A program made the position numbers and the translations under genes. Under the pieces are notes generated by a model. The model did not search any database. It was not told the DNA's origin and saw only the letters and a program-made list of their open reading frames with translations. Source: Enterovirga sp. (GTDB lineage: Bacteria > Pseudomonadota > Alphaproteobacteria > Rhizobiales > Beijerinckiaceae). From it: a DNA stretch of 41,942 bases. This document shows, piece after piece, positions 34,690-41,942 of this stretch. The stretch covers positions 1-41,942 of the forward strand of contig NZ_JAQGKF010000004.1 in assembly GCF_028290205.1 (NCBI RefSeq), given 5' to 3'. Position 1 is the first letter of the stretch. The number at the start of each line of letters is the position of its first letter.

Positions 34690-35529
34690 ATGACGGACGA
34701 GGGTGACGGCGGGCGGATCACGCTGCGGATCCGGGACGGGATCGCGGACCTCCGGCTCAACCGGCCCGCGAAGATGAACGCCCTGGACGAGCCGCTGGTC
34801 GAAGCATTGCTGGCCGCCGCGGCGCGGTTGCGCCGTGAGGCTGGCCTCCGGGCCGTGGTCATGTCCGGCGAGGGGGCCTCCTTTTGCGCGGGGCTCGACA
34901 TGGCGAATTTCGCCGCCGTGGCCTCGGGCAGCGGGGCCGGGCTCCTGACCGGGCGCCTCGCCGACCGCACCCACGGCCCGGCGAACCGCTTCCAGCACCT
35001 CGCGCTGGTGTGGCGCGAGCTGCCGGTGCCGGTGATCGCCGCGCTGCACGGCAGCGTCTTCGGCGGCGGGCTGCAGATCGCGCTGGGCGCCGATCTCCGC
35101 TTCGCGACTCCTGACGCGCAGCTCGCCCTTCTGGAAATCCGCTGGGGCATCGTGCCGGACATGGGCGGCACCCTGCTGCTGCGCGATCTCATCGGCGCCG
35201 ACCTGATCCGTGACCTCACCTACACGGGCCGCATTCTGTCGGGCGACGAGGCGGCGCGCCTCGGCCTGGTGACCCGCACCTGTCCCGATCCCCATGCCGC
35301 CGCCCTGGAGGCCGCGCGCGAGATCGCGGCCCGCAATCCCGATGCGATCCGGGCCGCGAAGCGCCTCCTGAACCTCGCCGACGACGCGACCGCCGCCCGC
35401 ATCCTGCTGGCCGAGTCGCGCGAGCAGGACGGGCTGCTCGGGACGCCGAACCAGATGGAGGCCGTTCGGGCCAACATGGAGCGGCGTTCGCCCGTTTTCC
35501 ACGACCGGCCCGACGAGGCCGGCGGCTAG
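34690..35529 (+). CDS. Enoyl-CoA hydratase/isomerase family (crotonase) protein
   Basis: A 279-residue crotonase-fold protein. Oxyanion-hole segments SFCAGLD (64-70) and HGSVFGGGLQIALGAD (120-135) are present. Of the two catalytic Glu of enoyl-CoA hydratase, the second is retained (Glu149 in LEIRWGIVPD) but the position of the first (Glu144 in rat) is Gln129 in GGGLQ. It may therefore act as an isomerase, hydrolase or decarboxylase rather than a hydratase. It precedes the quinone oxidoreductase gene by 17 bases, so the two form an operon. The ATG at 34690 is preferred over an upstream in-frame start that lies in the HutD promoter region. Confidence 0.87.
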   Translation: MTDEGDGGRITLRIRDGIADLRLNRPAKMNALDEPLVEALLAAAARLRREAGLRAVVMSGEGASFCAGLDMANFAAVASGSGAGLLTGRLADRTHGPANRFQHLALVWRELPVPVIAALHGSVFGGGLQIALGADLRFATPDAQLALLEIRWGIVPDMGGTLLLRDLIGADLIRDLTYTGRILSGDEAARLGLVTRTCPDPHAAALEAAREIAARNPDAIRAAKRLLNLADDATAARILLAESREQDGLLGTPNQMEAVRANMERRSPVFHDRPDEAGG

Positions 35530-35546
35530 CCCCGACGAGGAGCGAC

Positions 35547-36545
35547 ATGCGGGCGATTCTCAGCCGGATTCCGGGCGGACCGGAGACGCTCACCCTCGAG
35601 GAGGTGGAGGAGCCGACGCCCGGGCCGGGAGAGGTTCGGCTGGCCGTCCGCGCCGTCGGCATCAACTACCCGGACGTGCTCATCATCCAGGACAAGTACC
35701 AGGTCCGGCCGGAACGCCCGTTTTCACCCGGCGCTGAGGCGGCCGGCATCGTGGATGCGGTCGGCCCGGGCGTGGTCAGCTTTCGGGCGGGCGATCGGGT
35801 GCTGGCCATGCCCGGCCACGGCGCCCTGGCCGAGAAGGTGCTCGTGCCGGAGCAGCGCTGCGCCCGGCTGCCGGACAGCATGCCGTTTGACGAGGCGGCG
35901 GCCTTTCTGATGACCTACGGGACCTCGCACCACGGGCTGGCCGACCGCGGCCGGCTCAAGGCGGGCGAGACGCTGCTGGTGCTGGGCGCCGCCGGCGGCG
36001 TCGGGCTCGCAGCCGTGGAAATCGGGGCGGCGCTGGGGGCCCGCGTGGTGGCCGCGGTGTCCTCCGAGGAGAAGCTCGCCCTGGCCCGCAGCCGCGGCGC
36101 GGCCGAGGGCTTCATCTATCCGCCGGGTCCTTTCGACGCGGAGGGGCGGAAAAGCCTGGCCGACGCCTTCAAGCGGGCCTGCGGCCCGGGCGGGGCGGAC
36201 GTGGTCTACGATCCGGTCGGCGGGGATTACGCCGAGCCGGCCCTCCGGGCCATCGCCTGGCGCGGCCGCTACCTCGTGGTCGGGTTCCCGGCCGGGATCC
36301 CGAAGCTGCCTCTCAATCTCCTGCTGCTGAAGGGGTGCGACGTCGTCGGCGTCTTCTGGGGCGCCTTCGTGGAGCGCGAGCCCGACCGGCACGCCGCCGC
36401 GCTCGCCGAGCTGTTTCGGCTGTACGAAGCAGGTCGGATCCGCCCGGAAGTGTCGGCCCGCTTTCTGCTTGAACGGGCATCGGAGGCCATCGAGGCGCTC
36501 GCCTCCCGGCGCGCCCTCGGCAAGATCGTGGTCATGGTTCCGTAG
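35547..36545 (+). CDS. NADPH:quinone oxidoreductase-like medium-chain dehydrogenase
   Basis: A 332-residue zinc-independent medium-chain dehydrogenase/reductase. The N-terminal GroES-like half includes VGINYPDVLIIQDKYQ and PGAEAAGIVDAVGPGV; the nucleotide-binding motif is LGAAGGVGLAAVEIG, and the structural zinc Cys cluster is absent, as expected of quinone oxidoreductases. It probably reduces quinones or alkenals/enoyl substrates with NADPH. GAGGAGCG lies upstream of the ATG. Co-transcription with the crotonase suggests a shared CoA-thioester or unsaturated-acid pathway, substrate unknown. Confidence 0.9.
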   Translation: MRAILSRIPGGPETLTLEEVEEPTPGPGEVRLAVRAVGINYPDVLIIQDKYQVRPERPFSPGAEAAGIVDAVGPGVVSFRAGDRVLAMPGHGALAEKVLVPEQRCARLPDSMPFDEAAAFLMTYGTSHHGLADRGRLKAGETLLVLGAAGGVGLAAVEIGAALGARVVAAVSSEEKLALARSRGAAEGFIYPPGPFDAEGRKSLADAFKRACGPGGADVVYDPVGGDYAEPALRAIAWRGRYLVVGFPAGIPKLPLNLLLLKGCDVVGVFWGAFVEREPDRHAAALAELFRLYEAGRIRPEVSARFLLERASEAIEALASRRALGKIVVMVP

Positions 36546-36616
36546 CGGAAGACGTGCCGGAGAAGGACATTCTCTTAAGGGACCTCGTGTCAGATCGCCG
36601 CCCGTGCCTCGGCACA

Positions 36617-36638
36617 GCTCCAGGAACGCCCCTGGAGC
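36617..36638 (+). promoter_or_regulatory. Hairpin directly before the ribosome-binding site of the sensor gene
   Basis: GCTCCAGG-AACGCC-CCTGGAGC is a perfect 8-base stem ending one base before GAGGG, the ribosome-binding element of the gene at 36649. A hairpin this close could limit ribosome access. Whether it is regulatory is untested. Confidence 0.4.
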
Positions 36639-36648
36639 GAGGGTCACC

Positions 36649-39438
36649 ATGGCGAAACCTGTCAAAGCACGGCCTCTCACGACTTACGTGCTCGTCCTCG
36701 CAGCCGCGATGGCGGTGCCGCCGCTCATCCTGGCTGCCGTCACGACCACGAACTGGGTGACGGCGGAGCGGGCGCGCCTGCGGGCGGCCGCGCATGAGAT
36801 GACGGACCGGGCGCTGTCGCATGTGGACCGCTTTCTTGCCGGCAAGGTCGCCATGCTGCAGGCGCTGGCCACCTCTCCGGCGGTGGAAAGCGGCGATTTC
36901 GGGCGGCTCGACATCCAGGCCCGCGAGCTGCTGGACCTGCAGGGGCTGAACATCGTGATGCGCCGGCCGGACGGCCAGCAGGTGTTGAACACGCGCGTCC
37001 CCTGGGGCGCGCCGCTGCCCAAGGTCAGCAATTTCGAGGCCGACCGGCTCGTCATCACGACGGCCCGGCCCGTGATCGCCGACCTGTATCGCGGCGTCAT
37101 GGCCGGGGCCTGGCTGATCCGCATCATCGTGCCGGTGAGCTGCGGCGGCGAGGTCTGCTACACGCTGACCGCCAGCCTCGGCCCCTCGGCCCTCTCGGCC
37201 ATGCTGGGGGAAATCGGCATTTCCGAACCCTATTTCGGCACCATCACGGACCGGCAGGGGCTAATTCTGGCCGGCGCGAACGAGCCCGAATCCCGCACCG
37301 GCACGCGCTATCCGGGCTTCGACCACTCGCCCGGCCGGCACGGCACCTGGTCGGGCCGCAACCCGGAAGGCGTGCAGGTCTACGGCTCCTACCGGCGCTC
37401 CGACCTGTCAGGCTGGTTGTTCTCGGTCGGCGTGCCGCAATCGGAGATCGATGCTCCGCTCTACCGCTCGCTCTGGGGCTTGGGCCTGCTCGCGGTGGCG
37501 CTCGGCGGCACGGCCCTGGCGATCTCCTCCTTCGTGACGCGCCGCATCATCCTGGCCCATCGCTGCATCGCCGAAGCGGCCCAGGCTCTCGGCAACGGCG
37601 AGGCGGTGCAGGCGCCGCAGACCAGCGTGAGGGAGACAAACCTGATCGGTCAGGCCCTCGGCGAAGCGTCCGCGCGGCTGCGCGACCAGGCCGCCGCGCT
37701 GTTGGCCGCCAACCGGAACCTCGAACTCCGCGTGGAGGCCAGAACCCGGGAGGTGTCGACCCAGGCGGCCCTGATCGCGGTAACGCTCGACAACATGGAT
37801 CAGGGCCTGATGCTGATCGAGGCGGATGGAACCGTGCCGATCTGCAACCAGCGCGCCCGCCAGTTGCTGGATCTCCCGGCCGCCTTCATGAACGCGCGAC
37901 CCGCCTTCGAAGCGGTGCTGCGCTACCAGCTCGATCGCTGCGAATTCCAGAGGTCATCCGAGACGCTGCGGCGCTGGATCGAGGCCGGCGGGTTGGAGCG
38001 CACCCTGCACACCTACGAGCGGGAGCGGCCCAACGGCACCTTCCTGGAGATCCGCACCGTTCCGCTCACCAATGGCGGCGCCGTTCGGACCTTCACCGAC
38101 ATCACCGCCCGAAAGTCGGCCGAGCGCCTGTCCCACCGCATGGCCCGGCAGGACCCGCTCACAGGGCTGCCGAACCGCACGCTGATGCGCGAACGGCTGG
38201 CCGAGGAATACGCCCGCGTCGCCGCCGAGGGCGGCTCGTTCGCCGTCCTGTGCCTCGATCTCGACCGGTTCAAGAACGTCAACGACACCCTCGGCCACCA
38301 GGCCGGCGATGCGCTGCTGGCCCTGGCGGCCCGGCGTATCGCGGCGACGGTCGGACGCGGCGACGTGGTGGCGCGCTTGGGCGGCGACGAATTCGCCGTG
38401 ATCCAGATCGGAGGGGCGCAGCCGCAAGACGCGGCAGCGCTGGCCGAGCGCCTCATCGAGGCGGTCCGCCACCCCTTCGATTTGCAGCCGCAACTCGTGT
38501 CGATCGGCCTCAGCGTGGGCGGAGCGGTGGCCCCGGCGGATGGCCGGGATCCGGACGGGATCTTGCGCAGCGCGGACCTTGCGCTCTACCGGGCCAAGAC
38601 CAGCGGCCGCAACACGTCGCGCTTCTATGAGGCCGCCATGGACGAGGCCATCCAGGCCCGGCAGGCGCTGGAGCTCGATCTCCGGCACGCGCTGGCGCAG
38701 GACGAACTGGAGCTCTACTACCAGCCCGTCGTGAGGGCCTCCGACCGGACCATCGCCGGATTCGAGGCGCTGTTGCGCTGGCACCATCCGGAGCGCGGGC
38801 TGATTGCTCCGGCGGACTTCGTGGGGCTCGCGGAAGACACCCGGCTCATTGTGCCGATCGGCGCCTGGGTCCTGGCAGAGGCCTGCCGCGAGGCCGCGAC
38901 CTGGCCGCCCGGAATCCGGGTCCTGGTCAACATCTCGGCCATTCAGCTCGAGGATGCGGGGCTGGCCGCGGCCGTGCTGGGCGCCCTTGCCGAATCCGGC
39001 CTGCCGGCCGCCCGTCTCCAGCTCGAGATCACCGAAACCGTTCTGATGCATGAGAGCGAGGCGGTGCTGGCCCAGCTTCAGGCCTTGCGGGCGGGCGGCG
39101 TCCGGGTGGCGCTGGACGACTTCGGCACCGGCTATTCGTCGCTGAGCTATCTTCAGAATTTCCCGCTCGACGGCGTGAAGATCGACCGCTCCTTCATCCA
39201 GAACCACGGCAACCCGACCACGGGCGCCATTCTGGCCTCCGTGGTCGGCCTGGGCACCGCGCTCGGCATCTCGGTCACGGCCGAGGGGGTCGAGACGGAG
39301 GAGCAACTCGCCCATGTCCGCGAGGCGGGCTGCCACGAGGCGCAGGGATACTTGTTCAGCCGCCCCCTGCCGGCCGCCGACGCCCGACGCCTGCTGCAGA
39401 GCCGCTCCCCGGCCGAGGCGGCCTGGTCCGCCGCCTAG
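36649..39438 (+). CDS. Membrane sensor with periplasmic, PAS-like, GGDEF and EAL domains
   Basis: The ATG at 36649 follows GAGGG by five bases and gives 929 residues. Order: membrane helix (about 12-34), periplasmic sensor region (35-270, probably Cache-like, with GGEVCYTLTASLG), second helix (275-297), HAMP-like linker, coiled coil (345-372), PAS-like domain (375-490), GGDEF domain with intact GGDEF motif (578-582), and EAL domain with intact EAL (706-708), NISAIQL, EITETVL, DDFGTGYSSL and KIDRSFI. The protein should make or degrade cyclic di-GMP in response to an external signal. An ATG at 36469 lies inside the upstream gene. Both catalytic sites look intact, so net activity cannot be predicted. 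Confidence 0.94.
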   Translation: MAKPVKARPLTTYVLVLAAAMAVPPLILAAVTTTNWVTAERARLRAAAHEMTDRALSHVDRFLAGKVAMLQALATSPAVESGDFGRLDIQARELLDLQGLNIVMRRPDGQQVLNTRVPWGAPLPKVSNFEADRLVITTARPVIADLYRGVMAGAWLIRIIVPVSCGGEVCYTLTASLGPSALSAMLGEIGISEPYFGTITDRQGLILAGANEPESRTGTRYPGFDHSPGRHGTWSGRNPEGVQVYGSYRRSDLSGWLFSVGVPQSEIDAPLYRSLWGLGLLAVALGGTALAISSFVTRRIILAHRCIAEAAQALGNGEAVQAPQTSVRETNLIGQALGEASARLRDQAAALLAANRNLELRVEARTREVSTQAALIAVTLDNMDQGLMLIEADGTVPICNQRARQLLDLPAAFMNARPAFEAVLRYQLDRCEFQRSSETLRRWIEAGGLERTLHTYERERPNGTFLEIRTVPLTNGGAVRTFTDITARKSAERLSHRMARQDPLTGLPNRTLMRERLAEEYARVAAEGGSFAVLCLDLDRFKNVNDTLGHQAGDALLALAARRIAATVGRGDVVARLGGDEFAVIQIGGAQPQDAAALAERLIEAVRHPFDLQPQLVSIGLSVGGAVAPADGRDPDGILRSADLALYRAKTSGRNTSRFYEAAMDEAIQARQALELDLRHALAQDELELYYQPVVRASDRTIAGFEALLRWHHPERGLIAPADFVGLAEDTRLIVPIGAWVLAEACREAATWPPGIRVLVNISAIQLEDAGLAAAVLGALAESGLPAARLQLEITETVLMHESEAVLAQLQALRAGGVRVALDDFGTGYSSLSYLQNFPLDGVKIDRSFIQNHGNPTTGAILASVVGLGTALGISVTAEGVETEEQLAHVREAGCHEAQGYLFSRPLPAADARRLLQSRSPAEAAWSAA

Positions 39439-39672
39439 GCTCCTTGCCCGGACTCCGCGGCGCCGGCGCACCGGCTCGCCGCAGGTTTTCACGCGGTCGG
39501 GCTCGCCTGCGACCGCCGCGACATCCGCCCGAAACAAAGGGGCCCGATGAGCGCGTCATGGGACAGCGACCTTGCCGACCGACGCCGTGCTTGCACAATC
39601 TCCGTCGCCGCCTAGAGATGCCGCGAGGCGCGACTGGACCGAGCCGTGACGGGGGCAAGATCCGGTAAGATC

Positions 39673-41942
39673 ATGCGCAAGACCCTTCGGATCTTCATCT
39701 CGTCCCCCGGGGACGTCCAGGAGGAGCGGCTGCGGGCGCATCTGGTGGTCCAGAAGCTCGCCCGCGACTACCAGCGGTTCTTCAAAATCGAGCCGTATCT
39801 CTGGGAATACGAGCCGATGCTGGCCTCTGGCCACTTCCAGGATGCGATCGAGCCGCCGAGCCGGTCGGACGTCGTGGTCCTGGTCGTCTACAGCCGTCTT
39901 GGCACGTCGCTGCCCGAGCGCACGGCCTCGCGCGAGTACCACGGCATCGACGGCCGCGTGCCGGTCACCGGGACCGAATGGGAGTTCGAGGAGGCGCTGG
40001 AGGCCAAGCAGCTTCGCGGCGCGCCCGACCTCCTCGCCTATCGCAAGCTCGGCGACCCCCAGGCCTCGCTCGCCGATGCCGGCAAGCGGGCCGAGCAGGA
40101 GCGGCAATGGACGGCTCTGGAGACGTTCTGGGCCCGGCACTTCGAGGGCGGCGGTCAATTCATCTCGGGCTCCAAGAAGTTCAAGTCGCTGGAGGAGTTC
40201 GACCGCGTCCTCGAAGCCGATCTCACGGCCCTGATCGAGGGCAAGATCGCCGAGGGCATCCGGGCCGATGCCGGGCTCGGCGAGGTGACGTGGCTGCACG
40301 GCAGCCCGTTCCAGGGCCTCGCCGCCTATGATTTCGAAGACGCCCCGATCTTCTTCGGGCGCGATGGCCAGATCCGCGAGGCCTCGACCCGGCTCCAGGC
40401 GGCGGCCGGCGGCGGGACCGCCTTTCTGCTCGTCCTGGGCGCCAGCGGCTCCGGCAAGTCGTCGCTCGCCCGGGCGGGCCTGCTGCCCGCCCTGTTCGCC
40501 GCCAAGGCCGTGCCGGGCGTCGGCGTGTGGCGGCGCGTGGTGCTTCGGCCGGGCGAGAACGGCATGGACCCGGTCCGCGGGCTAGCCGAGGCGCTGATCG
40601 GCGGCGACGCCGACGCGGGGGTCGGGCTGCCCGAGCTGGCCCAGGGCGGCATGAGCGCGGCCGAACTCGCCGGGCAGCTCGAGACCGTCGCCGACAACCC
40701 GGGCTTCACCTTCCGCCAGGCCTTGTCGCGTGTGGCCGAGGAGGCGCGCAGCAAGCGTGGGCTCCTGCCGCACGAGCAGGCTCGGCTCGTCATCCTGGTG
40801 GACCAGGTCGAGGAGCTGTTCACGCGTGAGTTCGACCCGGCCCGGCGGGCGCTGTTTGTCCGCATCCTGCACGGGCTCGCAAGGTCCGGCCTGGTCTGGA
40901 TCGTGGCCACGATGCGCAACGATCTGTGGCACCGGGCGGCCGAGCTGCCGCAACTCATCGAACTGGTGGAGACCGGCGCGCGCCTCGACCTGCCGGCCCC
41001 GGGCGGGGCCGAGATCATCGAGATCGTCCGCCGCCCGGCTGCGGCCGCCGGCATCGTGTTCGAGAAGGACGGCGAGAGCGGGGTCGGGCTCGACGCCGTG
41101 ATCTCGGAGGCGGCGTCGCAGGAGCCGGGCGCTCTGCCGCTTCTCTCCGTGGTGCTGCAGTCGCTCTATGCGCGCGACATCGTCGAGGCGGGCGGGCGGG
41201 CCCTCACCTTTGCGGGCTACCGGGCGCTCGGCGAGCTGAAGGGGGCGATCGCCGAGCGGGCGGAATCCGCCATGGCCGAACTGCGGGACAAGGATCCCGA
41301 GGCGGCGGCCTCGCTGCCGCGGGTCTTGCGGGCCCTCGTCACGGCGGCCGAGGACGGCACGGCGACGACCCGCCCGGCCCGGCTCGACGCCTTTGCTTCG
41401 GGTGGCCCCGAGGCGCGGCTGATCGAGCGTTTCCTGCTGCCGGAGAACCGGCTCCTGGTCGCCTCCGAACGGGCCGGAATCGCCGAGATCCGGCTCGCCC
41501 ACGAGGCCCTGCTGGAGAACTGGCCGGCCGCCCGCGAACAGGTCAAGACCGAGCGGCGCGACCTGCAGACCCGCGCCCGTCTCGAAGTGCTGCAGCGGCG
41601 CTGGGACGAGGCCGCGAGCCCGGCCGAGAAGAAGAAGACCCTCCTAGCCTCCCTCAACCTCGCCGAGGGGGTCGATCTCGTCCGGCGCTGGAACATTTCG
41701 CGCCGGGACGGGCTCGGCGCCTTCGTGGCCCAGTCGGAGGCCGCCGAGAGCTGGCGCCGCAAGCGTGTGGCGCTGGCGGCCTCCGTGCTGGTCTTGATCT
41801 TCGCGGCCGTGGCGGCGGTGGCCAGCCTGCAATGGCGCCGGGCCGAGCAGCAAACGGTGGCGGCCCGCGCCGCTGAGGAGACCGAGCGGCAGGCCCGCGG
41901 CGCCGCCGACGAGGCGCGCCGGGACGCGGAGCGCGAACGCGA
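39673..41942 (+). CDS. DUF4062-STAND NTPase membrane protein, 3' end outside window
   Basis: Open for 756 codons from the ATG at 39673 to the edge, so the C-terminus is missing. Residues 5-19 (LRIFISSPGDVQEER) are the DUF4062 hallmark; this domain continues to about 195. FFGRDGQ (227-233) leads into a P-loop NTPase with Walker A GASGSGKSS (256-264) and Walker B LVILVDQVEE (372-381), as in nSTAND1-type proteins; a winged-helix-like region follows to about 620. One membrane helix (about 698-718) and a charged helix (EETERQARGAADEARRDAERE) come next. In relatives such a helix is followed by WD40 or TPR sensor repeats. STAND NTPases switch on ligand binding and often act in defence or signalling. 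Substrate, partners and end of this gene are not visible. The 234-base upstream gap shows no clear promoter. Confidence 0.88.
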   Translation, partial: MRKTLRIFISSPGDVQEERLRAHLVVQKLARDYQRFFKIEPYLWEYEPMLASGHFQDAIEPPSRSDVVVLVVYSRLGTSLPERTASREYHGIDGRVPVTGTEWEFEEALEAKQLRGAPDLLAYRKLGDPQASLADAGKRAEQERQWTALETFWARHFEGGGQFISGSKKFKSLEEFDRVLEADLTALIEGKIAEGIRADAGLGEVTWLHGSPFQGLAAYDFEDAPIFFGRDGQIREASTRLQAAAGGGTAFLLVLGASGSGKSSLARAGLLPALFAAKAVPGVGVWRRVVLRPGENGMDPVRGLAEALIGGDADAGVGLPELAQGGMSAAELAGQLETVADNPGFTFRQALSRVAEEARSKRGLLPHEQARLVILVDQVEELFTREFDPARRALFVRILHGLARSGLVWIVATMRNDLWHRAAELPQLIELVETGARLDLPAPGGAEIIEIVRRPAAAAGIVFEKDGESGVGLDAVISEAASQEPGALPLLSVVLQSLYARDIVEAGGRALTFAGYRALGELKGAIAERAESAMAELRDKDPEAAASLPRVLRALVTAAEDGTATTRPARLDAFASGGPEARLIERFLLPENRLLVASERAGIAEIRLAHEALLENWPAAREQVKTERRDLQTRARLEVLQRRWDEAASPAEKKKTLLASLNLAEGVDLVRRWNISRRDGLGAFVAQSEAAESWRRKRVALAASVLVLIFAAVAAVASLQWRRAEQQTVAARAAEETERQARGAADEARRDAERER

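Noticed and set aside
37954-39537. 527-codon open frame antisense to the GGDEF/EAL sensor
   Set aside because: The sense strand carries intact GGDEF and EAL motifs; the antisense frame has none.

Overview
The window is GC-rich, densely packed bacterial chromosome. An alphaproteobacterium of the order Hyphomicrobiales (Rhizobiales) fits best. The reasons are two branched-chain amino acid type (Liv) ABC clusters, a bacterial Ku with a Lys/Ala/Pro tail behind a GGAAC-N17-CGTT element of the alphaproteobacterial EcfG type, metZ, DUF1445 and HutD family genes, and a Tyr/Arg/His-rich small secreted protein. This placement is inference; no rRNA, tRNA, IS element, prophage or CRISPR array was seen.

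Layout. 1-2352 (-): 5' part of a two-domain glycosyltransferase (GT4-like plus GT2-like) that leaves the left edge. 2589-3617 (+): KdsD/KpsF-type sugar-phosphate isomerase. 3668-7164 (-): a reduced liv cluster with LivM, a binding protein and LivF but no LivH or LivG. 7313-10498 (+): amidase, SMP-30/gluconolactonase and aldose 1-epimerase. 10589-11162 (+): two small unknown proteins. 11202-16768 (-): a complete liv operon (DUF1445, binding protein, LivH, LivM, LivG, LivF) with overlapping genes and a strong hairpin after the binding-protein gene. 17031-18230 (-): metZ behind a visible promoter. 18426-18635 (+): a small basic protein.

18661-24594: signalling and stress genes. These are a membrane GGDEF/EAL protein (-), a TadG-like von Willebrand factor A protein (+), a class III adenylate cyclase (-) and Ku (+). 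24591-30106: a serine hydrolase and an MFS carrier (-), an ABC membrane domain without an ATPase (-), and divergently a complete MsbA-like ABC exporter (+). 30108-32543: tyrosine phosphatase (-), GNAT acetyltransferase (+), inorganic pyrophosphatase (+) and a Tyr/Arg/His-rich secreted protein (-). 32703-36545: a long GTP cyclohydrolase II-like protein (+), HutD/Ves (-), and a crotonase plus quinone oxidoreductase pair (+). 36649-39438 (+): a 929-residue sensor with PAS-like, GGDEF and EAL domains.

39673-41942 (+): a protein that leaves the right edge, with a DUF4062-like N-terminus, a STAND-type P-loop NTPase, one membrane helix and the start of a charged helix. This architecture is typical of conflict/defence or signalling STAND proteins and is the strongest candidate for an unusual system here. 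Many genes are convergent pairs with very short or overlapping ends (24591-24594, 30106/30108), and hairpins sit at several gene ends.
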